Source of the DNA: Paenibacillus glucanolyticus NBRC 15330
GTDB taxonomy: Bacteria > Bacillota > Bacilli > Paenibacillales > Paenibacillaceae
Reading direction: 5' to 3'
Assembly: GCF_004000885.1 (NCBI RefSeq)
Contig: NZ_BIMC01000004.1
Span: 1 to 64,000 of the forward strand
Length of the DNA: 64,000 nt
The notes under the pieces were generated by a model that did not search any database, was not told the DNA's origin, and was given only the letters and a program-made list of their open reading frames with translations. Each line of letters opens with the position of its first letter. Positions within the stretch are counted from its first letter, which is position 1. Positions 53,687-62,588 of the stretch are shown here, in pieces. The translations under genes were made by a program, and so were the position numbers.

Positions 53687-55465
53687 TTGAGTAAGCGTTC
53701 TTTGAATGGAACAGAATTTACCGCGATGGTCCTAGCCGGAGCGGAGCAGCTGCAGCAGCATGCAGAACACGTCAATTCCCTGAATGTTTTCCCGGTGCCG
53801 GATGGCGACACGGGGACAAACATGAATTTGACGATGACTGCAGGCGTTGCAGAACTGAAGAGTAAGCACTCGGAATCCGTCGGACATAGTGCCGGTGTGC
53901 TGTCCAAGGGGCTTCTAATGGGAGCCAGAGGGAACTCAGGGGTTATTTTATCCCAGTTGTTCCGCGGTTTCAGCCGGTATGCAGCACCATATACAGAACT
54001 TAATACCCATCAATTTGCTGCTGCGCTCCAGACAGGCGTGGAAGCTGCTTACAAAGCGGTTGTAAAGCCCGTAGAAGGCACCATCCTTACGGTAGCAAAG
54101 GAAGCGGCTAAACATGCAGTCTATTTCTCCCGCCGCAGCAACGATGTTGTTGAGCTGATGGAGCAGGTGCTGGCGAAAGCGAAGGAAACGCTCTCCCAGA
54201 CACCGGATATGCTCCCTGTTCTGAAACAGGTTGGTGTCGTGGATTCGGGCGGTCAAGGCCTGGTATACATTTACGAAGGTTTCTTGCAGGCACTCAGACA
54301 AGACGTCCCCTCCGGATCATATGCTGTGTCGGAAGGACAAGCCGAACAGAGCAATACAGCACCGGTCTCCCATGCGGTCCCTGACTTCTCTGCGGTTCAA
54401 GCTCCGGTTTCAGCCCAGTCCAGACTGTCCACAGAGGACATTGAATTTTTATATGATATGGAATTCTTTATTAACAGACAGCTTGGAGAGGGAGCAGGCG
54501 CGGAATTCGATGAAGATTATTTCCGGAAAGCGCTTGCAGTGAACGGAGATTCCATCATTGTCATTTCCGATGACGAAACGATCAAAGTGCATGTGCATTC
54601 CAAAGCTCCGGGCGAAGTGTTGAATTTGGCGCTTCAGTATGGAGAAATCACTCAGATTCACATTTTGAATATGCGTGAGCAGCATCGTGATCTTCTGACA
54701 ACAGGGATGGATATTGCACCGATGCCAGAGCTGTTTGCGGATATCCCGGCAGAGCATGTAACGCCGGAAGCGCCGGCTGTTCCTCCTGCGGACGAAATTG
54801 CACCTTATGGTTTCATTGCGGTATCGTCAGGGGAAGGCATTTCCGATATTTTCAAAAGCCTGGGCGTTGACGTCGTTCTCTCCGGCGGACAGACAATGAA
54901 CCCGAGCACGGAGGATTTTGTCAATGCGATTTCTTCGATCTCGGCTCAGCAAGTGTTCATTCTTCCGAATAACTCGAACATCGTGCTGGCTGCCCAGCAG
55001 GCTCGGGAGCTTCTGGAAGGCGAGCGCAGCGTGACGGTTATTCCGAGCAAGACGATTCCGCAGGGGATGGCGGCAGCTTTCGCATTCCAGGAGGACGAAA
55101 GTGCGGACATGAATACGGACAGCATGCTGGACGCCATCACCCGCGTTCAATCCGGTCAAGTGACCTATGCGGTTCGGGATACCACGATTGATGATCTGGA
55201 GATCAAGGCAGGCCAGTTTATCGGAATTCGCAATTCCAACATTGTTGCAGCCAATGCGGATCTGATTACAACCTCGCAGGATTTACTTGGCAAAATGCTG
55301 GAATCCGGCGACGAGATTGTCACGCTTCTTACCGGAGCGGATGCAACCGAGGAATCGACCAACGCCCTGACCGACTGGCTAGGGGAGCACTACCCGAACG
55401 CAGAAGTTGAAGTACATTATGGCGGACAGCCGATTTATTCTTATCTGTTCTCTGTGGAGTCCTGA
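53687..55465 (+). CDS. fakA: DAK2-domain fatty acid kinase catalytic subunit (FakA/YloV)
   Basis: 592 residues from a TTG start, with AGGAAGGGGAA upstream; the protein then begins MSKRSLNGTEFTAMVLAGAE, as in the family. The N-terminal DAK2 ATP-binding domain carries NSLNVFPVPDGDTGTNMNLT near 35 and GARGNSGVILSQLFRGFS near 81; a linker and a DegV-independent C-terminal domain follow. FakA phosphorylates free fatty acids held by a DegV-type FakB, and the next gene is a degV, giving a plausible kinase/carrier pair. Confidence 0.9.
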   Translation: MSKRSLNGTEFTAMVLAGAEQLQQHAEHVNSLNVFPVPDGDTGTNMNLTMTAGVAELKSKHSESVGHSAGVLSKGLLMGARGNSGVILSQLFRGFSRYAAPYTELNTHQFAAALQTGVEAAYKAVVKPVEGTILTVAKEAAKHAVYFSRRSNDVVELMEQVLAKAKETLSQTPDMLPVLKQVGVVDSGGQGLVYIYEGFLQALRQDVPSGSYAVSEGQAEQSNTAPVSHAVPDFSAVQAPVSAQSRLSTEDIEFLYDMEFFINRQLGEGAGAEFDEDYFRKALAVNGDSIIVISDDETIKVHVHSKAPGEVLNLALQYGEITQIHILNMREQHRDLLTTGMDIAPMPELFADIPAEHVTPEAPAVPPADEIAPYGFIAVSSGEGISDIFKSLGVDVVLSGGQTMNPSTEDFVNAISSISAQQVFILPNNSNIVLAAQQARELLEGERSVTVIPSKTIPQGMAAAFAFQEDESADMNTDSMLDAITRVQSGQVTYAVRDTTIDDLEIKAGQFIGIRNSNIVAANADLITTSQDLLGKMLESGDEIVTLLTGADATEESTNALTDWLGEHYPNAEVEVHYGGQPIYSYLFSVES

Positions 55466-55542
55466 TTCAAGAAATAGGGAAGTATGTGTACGTGTATAGA
55501 GGATTCAACATTATGCAGGGTATATTTTTAGGAGGGGTTCCG

Positions 55543-56400
55543 GTGAATAAGACCGTTATTGTGACAGACAGCACAGCGGATATTCCGGCAGACCTGGCGA
55601 AGCAACACAACATTCATATCGTGCCGCTGAGACTTATGTTTGGGGAAGATACGTATTTGGACGGAGTCGAAATTACGCCAGGCGAGTTCTACACCAAGCT
55701 GGTACAATCGCCACAGCTTCCAACGACCTCCCAGCCATCTCCCGCAGATTTTGTAGCCGTGTATGAGTCCATCCTGGAACAGCATCCAGGCTGCTCCATC
55801 GTGTCGATTCACATCTCATCGGGCTTGAGTGGGACGTATCAGTCCGCATTGCTTGCAACTTCTCTTATGGAAGGTGAAGCGGATATTACCGTGTGGGATT
55901 CCAAATCAGCTTCCTACGGTTTCGGATTATTTGTTGTTCATGCAGCCAAGCTCGCTCAAGAGGGAGCTGCTGCTTCAGATATTATTTTGTCCATGGAAGA
56001 TCTTCGTTCCAAGCGCCGCCTCTACTTCCTGGTAGACACGCTGGAATATTTGCAGAAGGGTGGGCGGATCGGTAAAGCTTCGGCAGTGCTGGGCACATTG
56101 CTCAACATTAAACCTATCCTGTCCATTGATGGTGAAGGAATCATTTTCCCGGTAGACAAGGTGCGCGGACGCAAGAAAGCAACCGCCAAAATCATTGAGC
56201 TGTTTCAACAGGATTTATCCGGCGTAAAAAATATTAAAGTGGCTGTGGGTCATACAGCTGACCCTGCTCAGGTTGAGGATTTTCTGCAGCAGCTGTCCGC
56301 TGTGTTTACGATTGAGGAAACGGTGTTCTCCGAGATCGGTCCGGTTATCGGTACGCATGTTGGACCGGGAACCATTGCAGCATATATATGGCCTGCTTAA
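55543..56400 (+). CDS. degV: DegV family fatty-acid-binding protein (FakB-type)
   Basis: 285 residues. Starts MNKTVIVTDSTADIPADLAK from a GTG at 55543, with AGGAGGGG just upstream (a longer frame from 55486 lacks such a site). DegV/FakB folds bind a fatty acid that FakA phosphorylates. Marks: PTTSQPSPADF near 63, IHISSGLSGTYQSA near 90 and GRIGKASAVLG near 170. In B. subtilis sdaAB-sdaAA occupy this place; here degV directly follows fakA. Confidence 0.9.
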   Translation: MNKTVIVTDSTADIPADLAKQHNIHIVPLRLMFGEDTYLDGVEITPGEFYTKLVQSPQLPTTSQPSPADFVAVYESILEQHPGCSIVSIHISSGLSGTYQSALLATSLMEGEADITVWDSKSASYGFGLFVVHAAKLAQEGAAASDIILSMEDLRSKRRLYFLVDTLEYLQKGGRIGKASAVLGTLLNIKPILSIDGEGIIFPVDKVRGRKKATAKIIELFQQDLSGVKNIKVAVGHTADPAQVEDFLQQLSAVFTIEETVFSEIGPVIGTHVGPGTIAAYIWPA

Positions 56401-56414
56401 GTGAGGTAGATGAT

Positions 56415-58466
56415 ATGAGTCTCAAACTCGATCAAATATCCGTCAGACAGATCAACGGCGTGAGCGCCCTGAAAGAAGGGGAGCTTCACGCCTTTGGCGT
56501 CTCTACGGTTAAGGATTTATTGGAATATTACCCCTTCCGGTATGAGGATTACCGGCTCCGGTCCTTAAGTGAAGTGAAAGACGGAGACAGAATCACCATT
56601 CAAGCGAAGATCGCCAGTGTGCCTGTATTGCAGCGCTATGGTGGGAAATCCCGTCTAACCTGCAAAATGCTCGCAGAGAATTGGATGTTCACTGCGACTT
56701 GGTTCAACCGGCATTTTCTCAAGGATCAGCTGACGGCTGGCCGGGAGATCGTGCTGACGGGCAAGTGGGATCAACGGAGAATGCAGCTTACGGTATCCGA
56801 ATCGGAGTTCCCGGATAAAGGGGCCTTCCGCAGCGGGACGCTGCAGCCGGTCTACTCCATCGGTGGGAAGATTACGCAATCCTGGATCCGAAAAACGATG
56901 GGACAGGCTTTGGAGCAGTACGGGGAGATGATTCCCGAGATTCTGCCGCAATTTTTGCTTCGAAAGTATGATCTGATGCCCCGTAAAGGGGCTATCTTGA
57001 CGATTCATCAGCCTGTGGATTCCAGGGAAGGTCAGGAAGGGCGACGCCGGATGGTGTATGAAGAGCTCTTTCTGTTCCAGCTGAAGATGCAGGCGTTCCG
57101 GGCACTGAACCGGGGACGGATGGACGGTGTTGTACATACGGCTGACAATGCAACCATTCGGGAGTTTGTGCGCAGCTTCCCGTTTGAGCTTACCGATGCG
57201 CAGAAGAAGGTGGAGCTGGAGATTTTGCACGATATGCGCTCCCCCTACTGCATGAATCGTTTGCTTCAAGGGGATGTGGGCTCGGGAAAAACGATTGTTG
57301 CTGCCATTGCCCTGTTTACAACCGTGCGTTCGGGCTTTCAAGGTGCCTTGATGGTGCCGACGGAAATTCTTGCGGAACAGCATATGCGTTCCTTGCAGAA
57401 GCTGTTTGAACCCTTTGGAATTACCGTGGGTCTGCTGACAGGCAGCGTTACGGGGAAGAAGCGCAAGGACTTGCTGGCTTCCCTGCAGATGGGGCTGACA
57501 GACGTTGTGGTGGGCACACATGCCCTTATTCAGGATGATGTGTACTTCCGTGAGCTTGGGCTCGTTGTGACGGACGAACAGCACCGCTTCGGCGTGAATC
57601 AGAGGAGCGTGCTCCGGCGTAAAGGTTATAACCCGGATGTGCTGACGATGACGGCAACTCCGATTCCGCGGACGCTGGCGATTACCGCTTTTGGGGATAT
57701 GGATGTATCCACCCTGTCGGAGCGGCCGAAAGGGCGTATTCCGATCACAACTTATTGGGTCAAACACGAGCTCATGGAGCGTGTGCTCGGATTTATTTCC
57801 CGGGAAGTAGACCAGGGACGGCAGGCATACCTGATCGCTCCATTGATTGAGGAGTCGGACAAGCTGGATGTCCAGAACGCGATTGACCTGCATGTTCAGA
57901 TGCAGCAGGCCTTTCCCAAGTATGCTGTCGGACTCCTGCACGGCCGCATGACGCCTGCCGAGAAGGATGAAGTCATGCGCCAGTTCTACAGCAATGAAGT
58001 GCAGCTGCTCATCTCTACAACGGTAGTTGAGGTTGGGGTGGATGTGCCGAATGCAACGCTGATGATTATTATGGATGCGGACCGCTTCGGCCTGTCGCAG
58101 TTGCACCAGCTGCGCGGGCGTGTAGGCCGGGGACAGCATGCTTCCTATTGCGTTCTTGTGGCCGATCCGAAGTCGGAGGTAGGACAGGAGCGCATGCAGG
58201 TGATGACCGAAACCGAGGACGGCTTTGAGGTATCCCGGCGAGATTTGGAGCTGCGCGGCCCTGGCGACTTTTTCGGTACGAAGCAGAGCGGGCTGCCGGA
58301 ATTCCGGCTGGCCGACATGGTGGCCGACTTCAAAGTAGTGGAAGAAGCCAGAGGTGATGCCGCTGCTCTGGTCAGTGACACTGCCTTCTGGACGTCACCC
58401 GAGTATGAGCCTTTGCGTGAATTTTTGCAGCAGGAGAAGATTTTTCAGGGCGATATCATGGATTAG
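56415..58466 (+). CDS. recG: ATP-dependent DNA helicase RecG
   Basis: 683 residues. Regresses stalled forks and processes Holliday junctions. N-terminal wedge/OB domain, then SF2 motifs: Walker A LLQGDVGSGKTIVA near 283, DEQHRFGVNQR near 385, TATPIPRTLAI near 412, and C-terminal GRVGRGQHASYC near 567 with the TRG-type end (RRDLELRGPGDFFGTKQSG). The ATG at 56415 has GTGAGGT upstream. It begins 14 bases after degV and closes the yloA-to-recG cluster. Confidence 0.95.
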   Translation: MSLKLDQISVRQINGVSALKEGELHAFGVSTVKDLLEYYPFRYEDYRLRSLSEVKDGDRITIQAKIASVPVLQRYGGKSRLTCKMLAENWMFTATWFNRHFLKDQLTAGREIVLTGKWDQRRMQLTVSESEFPDKGAFRSGTLQPVYSIGGKITQSWIRKTMGQALEQYGEMIPEILPQFLLRKYDLMPRKGAILTIHQPVDSREGQEGRRRMVYEELFLFQLKMQAFRALNRGRMDGVVHTADNATIREFVRSFPFELTDAQKKVELEILHDMRSPYCMNRLLQGDVGSGKTIVAAIALFTTVRSGFQGALMVPTEILAEQHMRSLQKLFEPFGITVGLLTGSVTGKKRKDLLASLQMGLTDVVVGTHALIQDDVYFRELGLVVTDEQHRFGVNQRSVLRRKGYNPDVLTMTATPIPRTLAITAFGDMDVSTLSERPKGRIPITTYWVKHELMERVLGFISREVDQGRQAYLIAPLIEESDKLDVQNAIDLHVQMQQAFPKYAVGLLHGRMTPAEKDEVMRQFYSNEVQLLISTTVVEVGVDVPNATLMIIMDADRFGLSQLHQLRGRVGRGQHASYCVLVADPKSEVGQERMQVMTETEDGFEVSRRDLELRGPGDFFGTKQSGLPEFRLADMVADFKVVEEARGDAAALVSDTAFWTSPEYEPLREFLQQEKIFQGDIMD

Positions 58467-58484
58467 CGGCGTGTAATCTGTTGG

Positions 58485-58512
58485 CACAATGGACAGACCT
58501 TCGTCATATAAT
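58485..58512 (+). promoter_or_regulatory. candidate sporulation promoter for spoVIF
   Basis: CATATAAT (58505-58512) resembles a sigma-E/K -10, and CACAAT (58485-58490) lies 14 bases upstream. The gene is a sporulation gene, which fits. Short match, low certainty. Confidence 0.3.
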
Positions 58513-58532
58513 CAAAAAAGGTGACAGCATTT

Positions 58533-58841
58533 ATGACTGGAGGTGCTTCAACATTGGGTTATCAGCAGTACGGGATTAGTCCGCAGCTGGTGGAGCGGAT
58601 TAAACTTAAAATGAAAAACCCGGCAATCAAGGAGAAAATCAAGGGACTCACCCAAGGATTGACCAAAGCCGATCTTCAAAACAGTACCAAGGTGCATCAA
58701 TTGGTCCGAACCGCCAGCGGCATACTGAATGAGAAGCTGAGTTCAACGCAGGAGCAGCAAATGGTGCAATTCGTGCTTGCACAGCGTATTGACCCGAACA
58801 ATACATTCCATCTGATCAAGCTGTGGGGAATGTTTCGTTAA
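58533..58841 (+). CDS. spoVIF: stage VI sporulation protein F
   Basis: 102 residues. KLKMKNPAIKEKIKGLTQGL, then ADLQNSTKVHQLVRTASGIL and the end NNTFHLIKLWGMFR fit the SpoVIF family, which is needed for spore-coat maturation in B. subtilis. The ATG at 58533 has AAAGGTGA about 9 bases upstream and is chosen over a GTG at 58521. Possibly sporulation-specific. Confidence 0.8.
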   Translation: MTGGASTLGYQQYGISPQLVERIKLKMKNPAIKEKIKGLTQGLTKADLQNSTKVHQLVRTASGILNEKLSSTQEQQMVQFVLAQRIDPNNTFHLIKLWGMFR

Positions 58842-58878
58842 ACCATTGGATGACATCAAGGTTTTACAAGCATAGAAG

Positions 58879-58921
58879 AAGCCCCTCTCTGGAGTACTCT
58901 TCTCCTTATGAGCAGGGGCTT
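58879..58921. terminator. hairpin after spoVIF, possible terminator
   Basis: AAGCCCCT (58879-58886) and AGGGGCTT (58914-58921) pair, with inner GGAG/CTCC. There is no clear T-run, so termination is uncertain. Between it and 59072 I see no gene. Confidence 0.4.
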
Positions 58922-59072
58922 AAATGTTGTTGAAACAGGAATGATAATTCTGCAAGCAATTCTGAATGACGACTGGGTTGTATGGATCCAGGCACAGGCG
59001 ATTGAATCATTGCCCAGGCAATGTCGCGAGGAGACAGGAGGATAGGCAAAGGTTTTTTGCGTTCAGGCTGAC

Positions 59073-59774
59073 TTAGCTGCGAGTAATGGAGCGGATACAG
59101 TCCTCCGTATCATTTTTGACGGAATTGACCGTTGTGCTAACTGGTACGGCTTGCATATCCTGAGCGGGATAAGGCTTCAGAAGCTCTTTGAGAGATTGCA
59201 GGTTGGAGGGGTTACGCTCACTTGCAGCTGTCGTCCGTTCCAGCCATAATGCCTCGTCCTCGGGTCTGAGAATAACCGGCATCCGGTTATGGATGGGCTC
59301 CATGAGTGTGTTGGGCTCGGTGGTGATGACGGTGCAGGTGCTCAGTTTTTCTCCGCTGGGGGTGATCCAGATGTCATACAGACCTGCCATGCTGAATAAA
59401 TCACCGCTTCTCAAGCCGATGCGAAAGGGCTGTTTGCCATTCTCGTTTTTTTGCCATTCGTAAAAACCGTCTGCAGGAATTAGGCATCTTTTCCGATAAA
59501 AGGGCATCCTATAAGCAGGCTTCTCCTCCAGTGTTTCGCTGCGTGCGTTGATCATTTTGGCGCCTGTGGAGGAATCCTTGGCCCAGGACGGGACAAGCCC
59601 CCATTGCAGTTGTCCGATTCGGTTGGTGCTGCCGTCATTGATGATGGCCGTTACCATTTGGGTTGGAGCAATGTTGTATCGGGGAATGTGAAAGGGAGAT
59701 ACCGACTCGGGATCGATAAGATACCTGGTCATAAGCTCTTCCCACGTCACGGTGAGTGTAAAGCGTCCGCACAT
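59073..59774 (-). CDS. SRAP (SOS response-associated peptidase) protein, YedK/HMCES-type
   Basis: 233 residues. Begins MCGRFTLTVTWEELMTRY, with Cys2 as the residue that forms a covalent link to abasic sites in single-stranded DNA. INARSETLEEKP near 76, CLIPADGFYEWQ near 95 and HNRMPVILRPEDE near 164 supply the other active-site residues (Asn, Glu, His). It would protect DNA forks from abasic damage. Alone on this strand and divergent from the permease. Confidence 0.92.
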   Translation of the reverse strand: MCGRFTLTVTWEELMTRYLIDPESVSPFHIPRYNIAPTQMVTAIINDGSTNRIGQLQWGLVPSWAKDSSTGAKMINARSETLEEKPAYRMPFYRKRCLIPADGFYEWQKNENGKQPFRIGLRSGDLFSMAGLYDIWITPSGEKLSTCTVITTEPNTLMEPIHNRMPVILRPEDEALWLERTTAASERNPSNLQSLKELLKPYPAQDMQAVPVSTTVNSVKNDTEDCIRSITRS

Positions 59775-59944
59775 AGTCTATGGCCTCCTGTAATCGATGT
59801 GGCTTACGCCTACCTGAAAATAGCGTACCAATCGAGGATATAGAGTAAACACCTATTGTGTTTTGAGTATAACAAACATCATGCAACTTACCAAAAGGTC
59901 CAGACTCTTTGGCTGGTCCATGCATCATGAATGGAGGATATTTT

Positions 59945-61246
59945 GTGTTTGATTTAAAAGCTAACGGTACCTCGGTTAAGACAGAAGTTGTTGCCGGGAC
60001 CACGACATTTTTTACGATGGCTTATGTGACCGTTGTGAATCCGCTGATATTATCGCAAGCGGGCGTGCCATTTGAACAAAGCTTCACGGCTACGATTATA
60101 GCCGCTGTCATCGGTACACTGCTGATGGGGCTCGTAGCCCGTTACCCGATCGCTGTAGCGCCAGGGATGGGATTGAATGCCTATTTCACCTACTCTGTCG
60201 TTCAAGGACATGCCGGACTTGGGTATATTGAAGCTTTCTCCGCCGTTTTCATCGCGGGTATTCTGTTTCTGCTGTTGTCGATGACCTCACTTCGGCGCAG
60301 GCTGATCGAGATGATCCCTGCGAATCTCAAGCATGCAATCACGGTCGGAATCGGCCTGTTCATTGCTTTTATCGGTCTCAGGATGAGCGGCATTATTACG
60401 GCGCATCCGGATAATCTGGTAGCCCTTGGCGATTTGCATCAGCCCTCGGTGGTGCTCGCTTTGGTCGGGCTGGCGGTTACACTTGTATTGCTGTCCCGGG
60501 ATGTGAAGGGTGCCCTCTTTATCGGTATGATCATTACCGGAATTATTGCTTATTTTGCCGGTATGCTGTCCTTTACGAGTGGCATTATGTCTGTTCCTAC
60601 ACTGCCGGAGGGCATTCTGGTATGGAATCCGATTACGGCAGCCTCGGATGTGATCAGACACGGGCTTTACGCCGTTGTGTTCTCGTTCCTGCTTGTGACA
60701 TTGTTCGATACCACTGGTACGGTTGTCGGTGTTGCAGAGCAGGCGGGGCTGATGAAGGATAACAAGCTGCCCCGAGCCGAGCGTGCCATGTTCTCTGATT
60801 CGGTGGCAACGGTAGCGGGATCCATGGTTGGCACAAGCCCGACAACCGCGTACATTGAGTCCGCTGCAGGGGTCGGCGCAGGCGGGCGTACAGGCCTGAC
60901 AGCGGTTGTGGTTGCCGGATTGTTTGTGGTTGCGGCCTTCTTCAGTCCGCTAATCGGAGCGGTGGCCGGACTATCTGCCATTACGGCGCCTTCACTCATC
61001 GTCGTAGGGTGCCTGATGATGAGCAATGTCCAGCACATCCGGTGGAATGATTTTGACGAAGCGTTCCCTGCGTTTCTGGTCATCTTGACCATGCCGCTTA
61101 CATCCAGCATCGCGACCGGAATTGCGCTCGGTTTTATTTCCTACCCGCTCATGAAAATCGTGAAGGGCAAGTGGAAGGCAGTTCATCCGCTGATGTATAT
61201 TTTTGCCGTGCTGTTTGTGCTGCAGCTTGTATTTGTCCCGCATTGA
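59945..61246 (+). CDS. NCS2/AzgA-type purine permease
   Basis: 433 residues with about 12 to 14 hydrophobic segments. Starts MFDLKANGTSVKTEVVAGTT from GTG at 59945, with GGAGG 6 bases upstream; an in-frame ATG at 59927 is less likely. PGMGLNAYFTYSVV near 80 and the FDTTGTVVGVAEQAG segment near 257 are hallmarks of the AzgA-like group that takes up hypoxanthine, guanine or adenine. No purine riboswitch is seen upstream. PbuG/PbuO are the B. subtilis counterparts. Confidence 0.88.
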   Translation: MFDLKANGTSVKTEVVAGTTTFFTMAYVTVVNPLILSQAGVPFEQSFTATIIAAVIGTLLMGLVARYPIAVAPGMGLNAYFTYSVVQGHAGLGYIEAFSAVFIAGILFLLLSMTSLRRRLIEMIPANLKHAITVGIGLFIAFIGLRMSGIITAHPDNLVALGDLHQPSVVLALVGLAVTLVLLSRDVKGALFIGMIITGIIAYFAGMLSFTSGIMSVPTLPEGILVWNPITAASDVIRHGLYAVVFSFLLVTLFDTTGTVVGVAEQAGLMKDNKLPRAERAMFSDSVATVAGSMVGTSPTTAYIESAAGVGAGGRTGLTAVVVAGLFVVAAFFSPLIGAVAGLSAITAPSLIVVGCLMMSNVQHIRWNDFDEAFPAFLVILTMPLTSSIATGIALGFISYPLMKIVKGKWKAVHPLMYIFAVLFVLQLVFVPH

Positions 61247-61261
61247 TTGGAAAGTTAGGGC

Positions 61262-61436
61262 AGGAAGGATGAAGCAAGAGGGTAGAATCAGCAGTAAGCA
61301 TGGAGCAGAAGCAAGAAACAAGAAACAAGACGTAAGAAGCAAGAAGCAAGAAGCATGAACACATAAAGCCGTGATCTAAGAGATAAGAAGCAAGAGGTAA
61401 TAAGCCAGAGGAAAGAAGCAATAGGTAAGAAGTATA
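61262..61436. repeat. purine-rich simple repeat tract
   Basis: A stretch of mostly A and G with repeated AAGAAGC and AAGCAAGA words. Three perfect tandem AAGAAGC units lie at 61334-61354. The plus strand is polypurine over most of 61262-61436. No open frame or RNA is visible. Confidence 0.6.
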
Positions 61437-61478
61437 AAAATCCCCTGCAAGTTCAAGCCAGACCGCGCAGGGGATATT
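61437..61478 (-). terminator. terminator of the glycolipid-binding-family gene
   Basis: ATCCCCTGC (61440-61448) and GCAGGGGAT (61467-61475) pair. On the minus strand the stem is followed by TTTTTA, suiting the gene that ends at 61583. A role for the plus-strand permease is less clear. Confidence 0.6.
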
Positions 61479-61582
61479 TGTCATGTTGAAGGCAGGATGG
61501 GGAACGCGTAAAAGTTATTTTACCCGATCCGGCAAAATAAGGGGCAGGTCATCCTCGGCATCCAAACTCCACCGGAGTTTAT

Positions 61583-62203
61583 TCAGCGGGTTCGGCTCCA
61601 AACGTCCGCATATTTCGTGACAAGCCCGTGCTCGTCGACCTCCAGATCCGCTTGATAGGCCCCGTTGTTGCTCTCATAACGGTAGGAGCGTTCACCCGTA
61701 CGCGTATATCGTTGAGGAAGAGGGCTGACGGTCAGACTTGGGAACTGAATCCAGACAGCGATCATGGACGCACTCTCCCCCGGTTTCAGCTGCAGACGCC
61801 GGATCGGGAGCGTGTTGGTGGACGGGGTGATCCCGAGATCAATGTCATTCATTCCCGCAAATGACGTTAATTCTGTGCCGCTGCTCCACCAGCGGTTGTC
61901 CTCATCCTGTTTCAGGTGAAGGGACTGTTCCTCGGTGCCATTAGAGAGGTAAATCCGAACCTCACGGGTCTTCCAGCCGCTTGTTGTTTCGACTTCATAG
62001 GAGCAATGGAGGGGCTGGGTATCCAGACTGGCTACGACCGTTCCGGTGAGCGTGAATCCCTCTTGATGCTGGTAGAGACGGCTGTGCTCCAGAGAGGGCA
62101 GGTCATGCCTGTTCCATAGCAGCGATTGCAGAAGCTGACGGGTTTCCCCGCTATCGTGTCCGGTTTGATGGGCATAGTTAACAGCGTTTGGGTTAAGATT
62201 CAT
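61583..62203 (-). CDS. putative glycolipid-binding family protein
   Basis: 206 residues. Segments SLEHSRLYQHQEGFTLTGTV, then HLKQDEDNRWWSSGTELTSF, DIDLGITPSTNTLPIRRL and PSLTVSPLPQRYTRTGERSY match the PF06475 glycolipid-binding family; the conserved TPxTNTLPIRRL and QRY-RxGERxYRYES motifs are intact. The biological role is unknown. A terminator follows, and about 385 bases without a gene precede it. Confidence 0.82.
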   Translation of the reverse strand: MNLNPNAVNYAHQTGHDSGETRQLLQSLLWNRHDLPSLEHSRLYQHQEGFTLTGTVVASLDTQPLHCSYEVETTSGWKTREVRIYLSNGTEEQSLHLKQDEDNRWWSSGTELTSFAGMNDIDLGITPSTNTLPIRRLQLKPGESASMIAVWIQFPSLTVSPLPQRYTRTGERSYRYESNNGAYQADLEVDEHGLVTKYADVWSRTR

Positions 62204-62588
62204 AGTATTATACCTCGCTTATAGGTTGGTGTAGATCTTCTAGTCTCGCTCCGCACCCGCATCTGAATATGCAGCTCTCCCACGGTTTACAGCGACAGAG
62301 GGGAACCGATCGGATTGGCTTCACGTTGTGCCTCGCTAGACTCCTTTTTATTATATACCGAACGTATGTTCTTTTTGCAACTGATCAATATGCAATAGAT
62401 GCATTTTTTGTTTATATAAAGAAAACAGTAGCCAGATGATGTATTGAAAGTGCGGTGGGGGACCGAAGAATATACGGGCGACGGAAGGAGCCGGAAGCTT
62501 TCCGGCTTTTTTTCATAGACAGGTTGAAATGTTAAATAAGGAAGCAAATTCAGATGGGAAGTACTGACCAAGTCAGCATGCCCTATAT
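62204..62588. other. intergenic region with an orphan plus-strand terminator
   Basis: About 385 bases. AGCCGGAA (62489-62496) and TTCCGGCT (62500-62507) pair and are followed by TTTTTTT: a good plus-strand terminator, yet no plus-strand gene ends nearby. It could end a small RNA beginning in 62380-62440, where AT-rich promoter-like sequence occurs. No open frame of note is seen. Confidence 0.45.

Noticed and set aside
53490-53690. 66-codon open frame before fakA
   Set aside because: Basic, low-complexity composition, no ribosome site, and it overlaps the structured leader; not supported as a gene.
56655-58139. 494-codon minus-strand open frame
   Set aside because: It is antisense to recG, with no recognisable domain; rejected as a shadow frame.
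61290-61436. AAGAAGC repeats as a CRISPR array
   Set aside because: Units are only 7 bases, without spacers of constant length and without cas genes.
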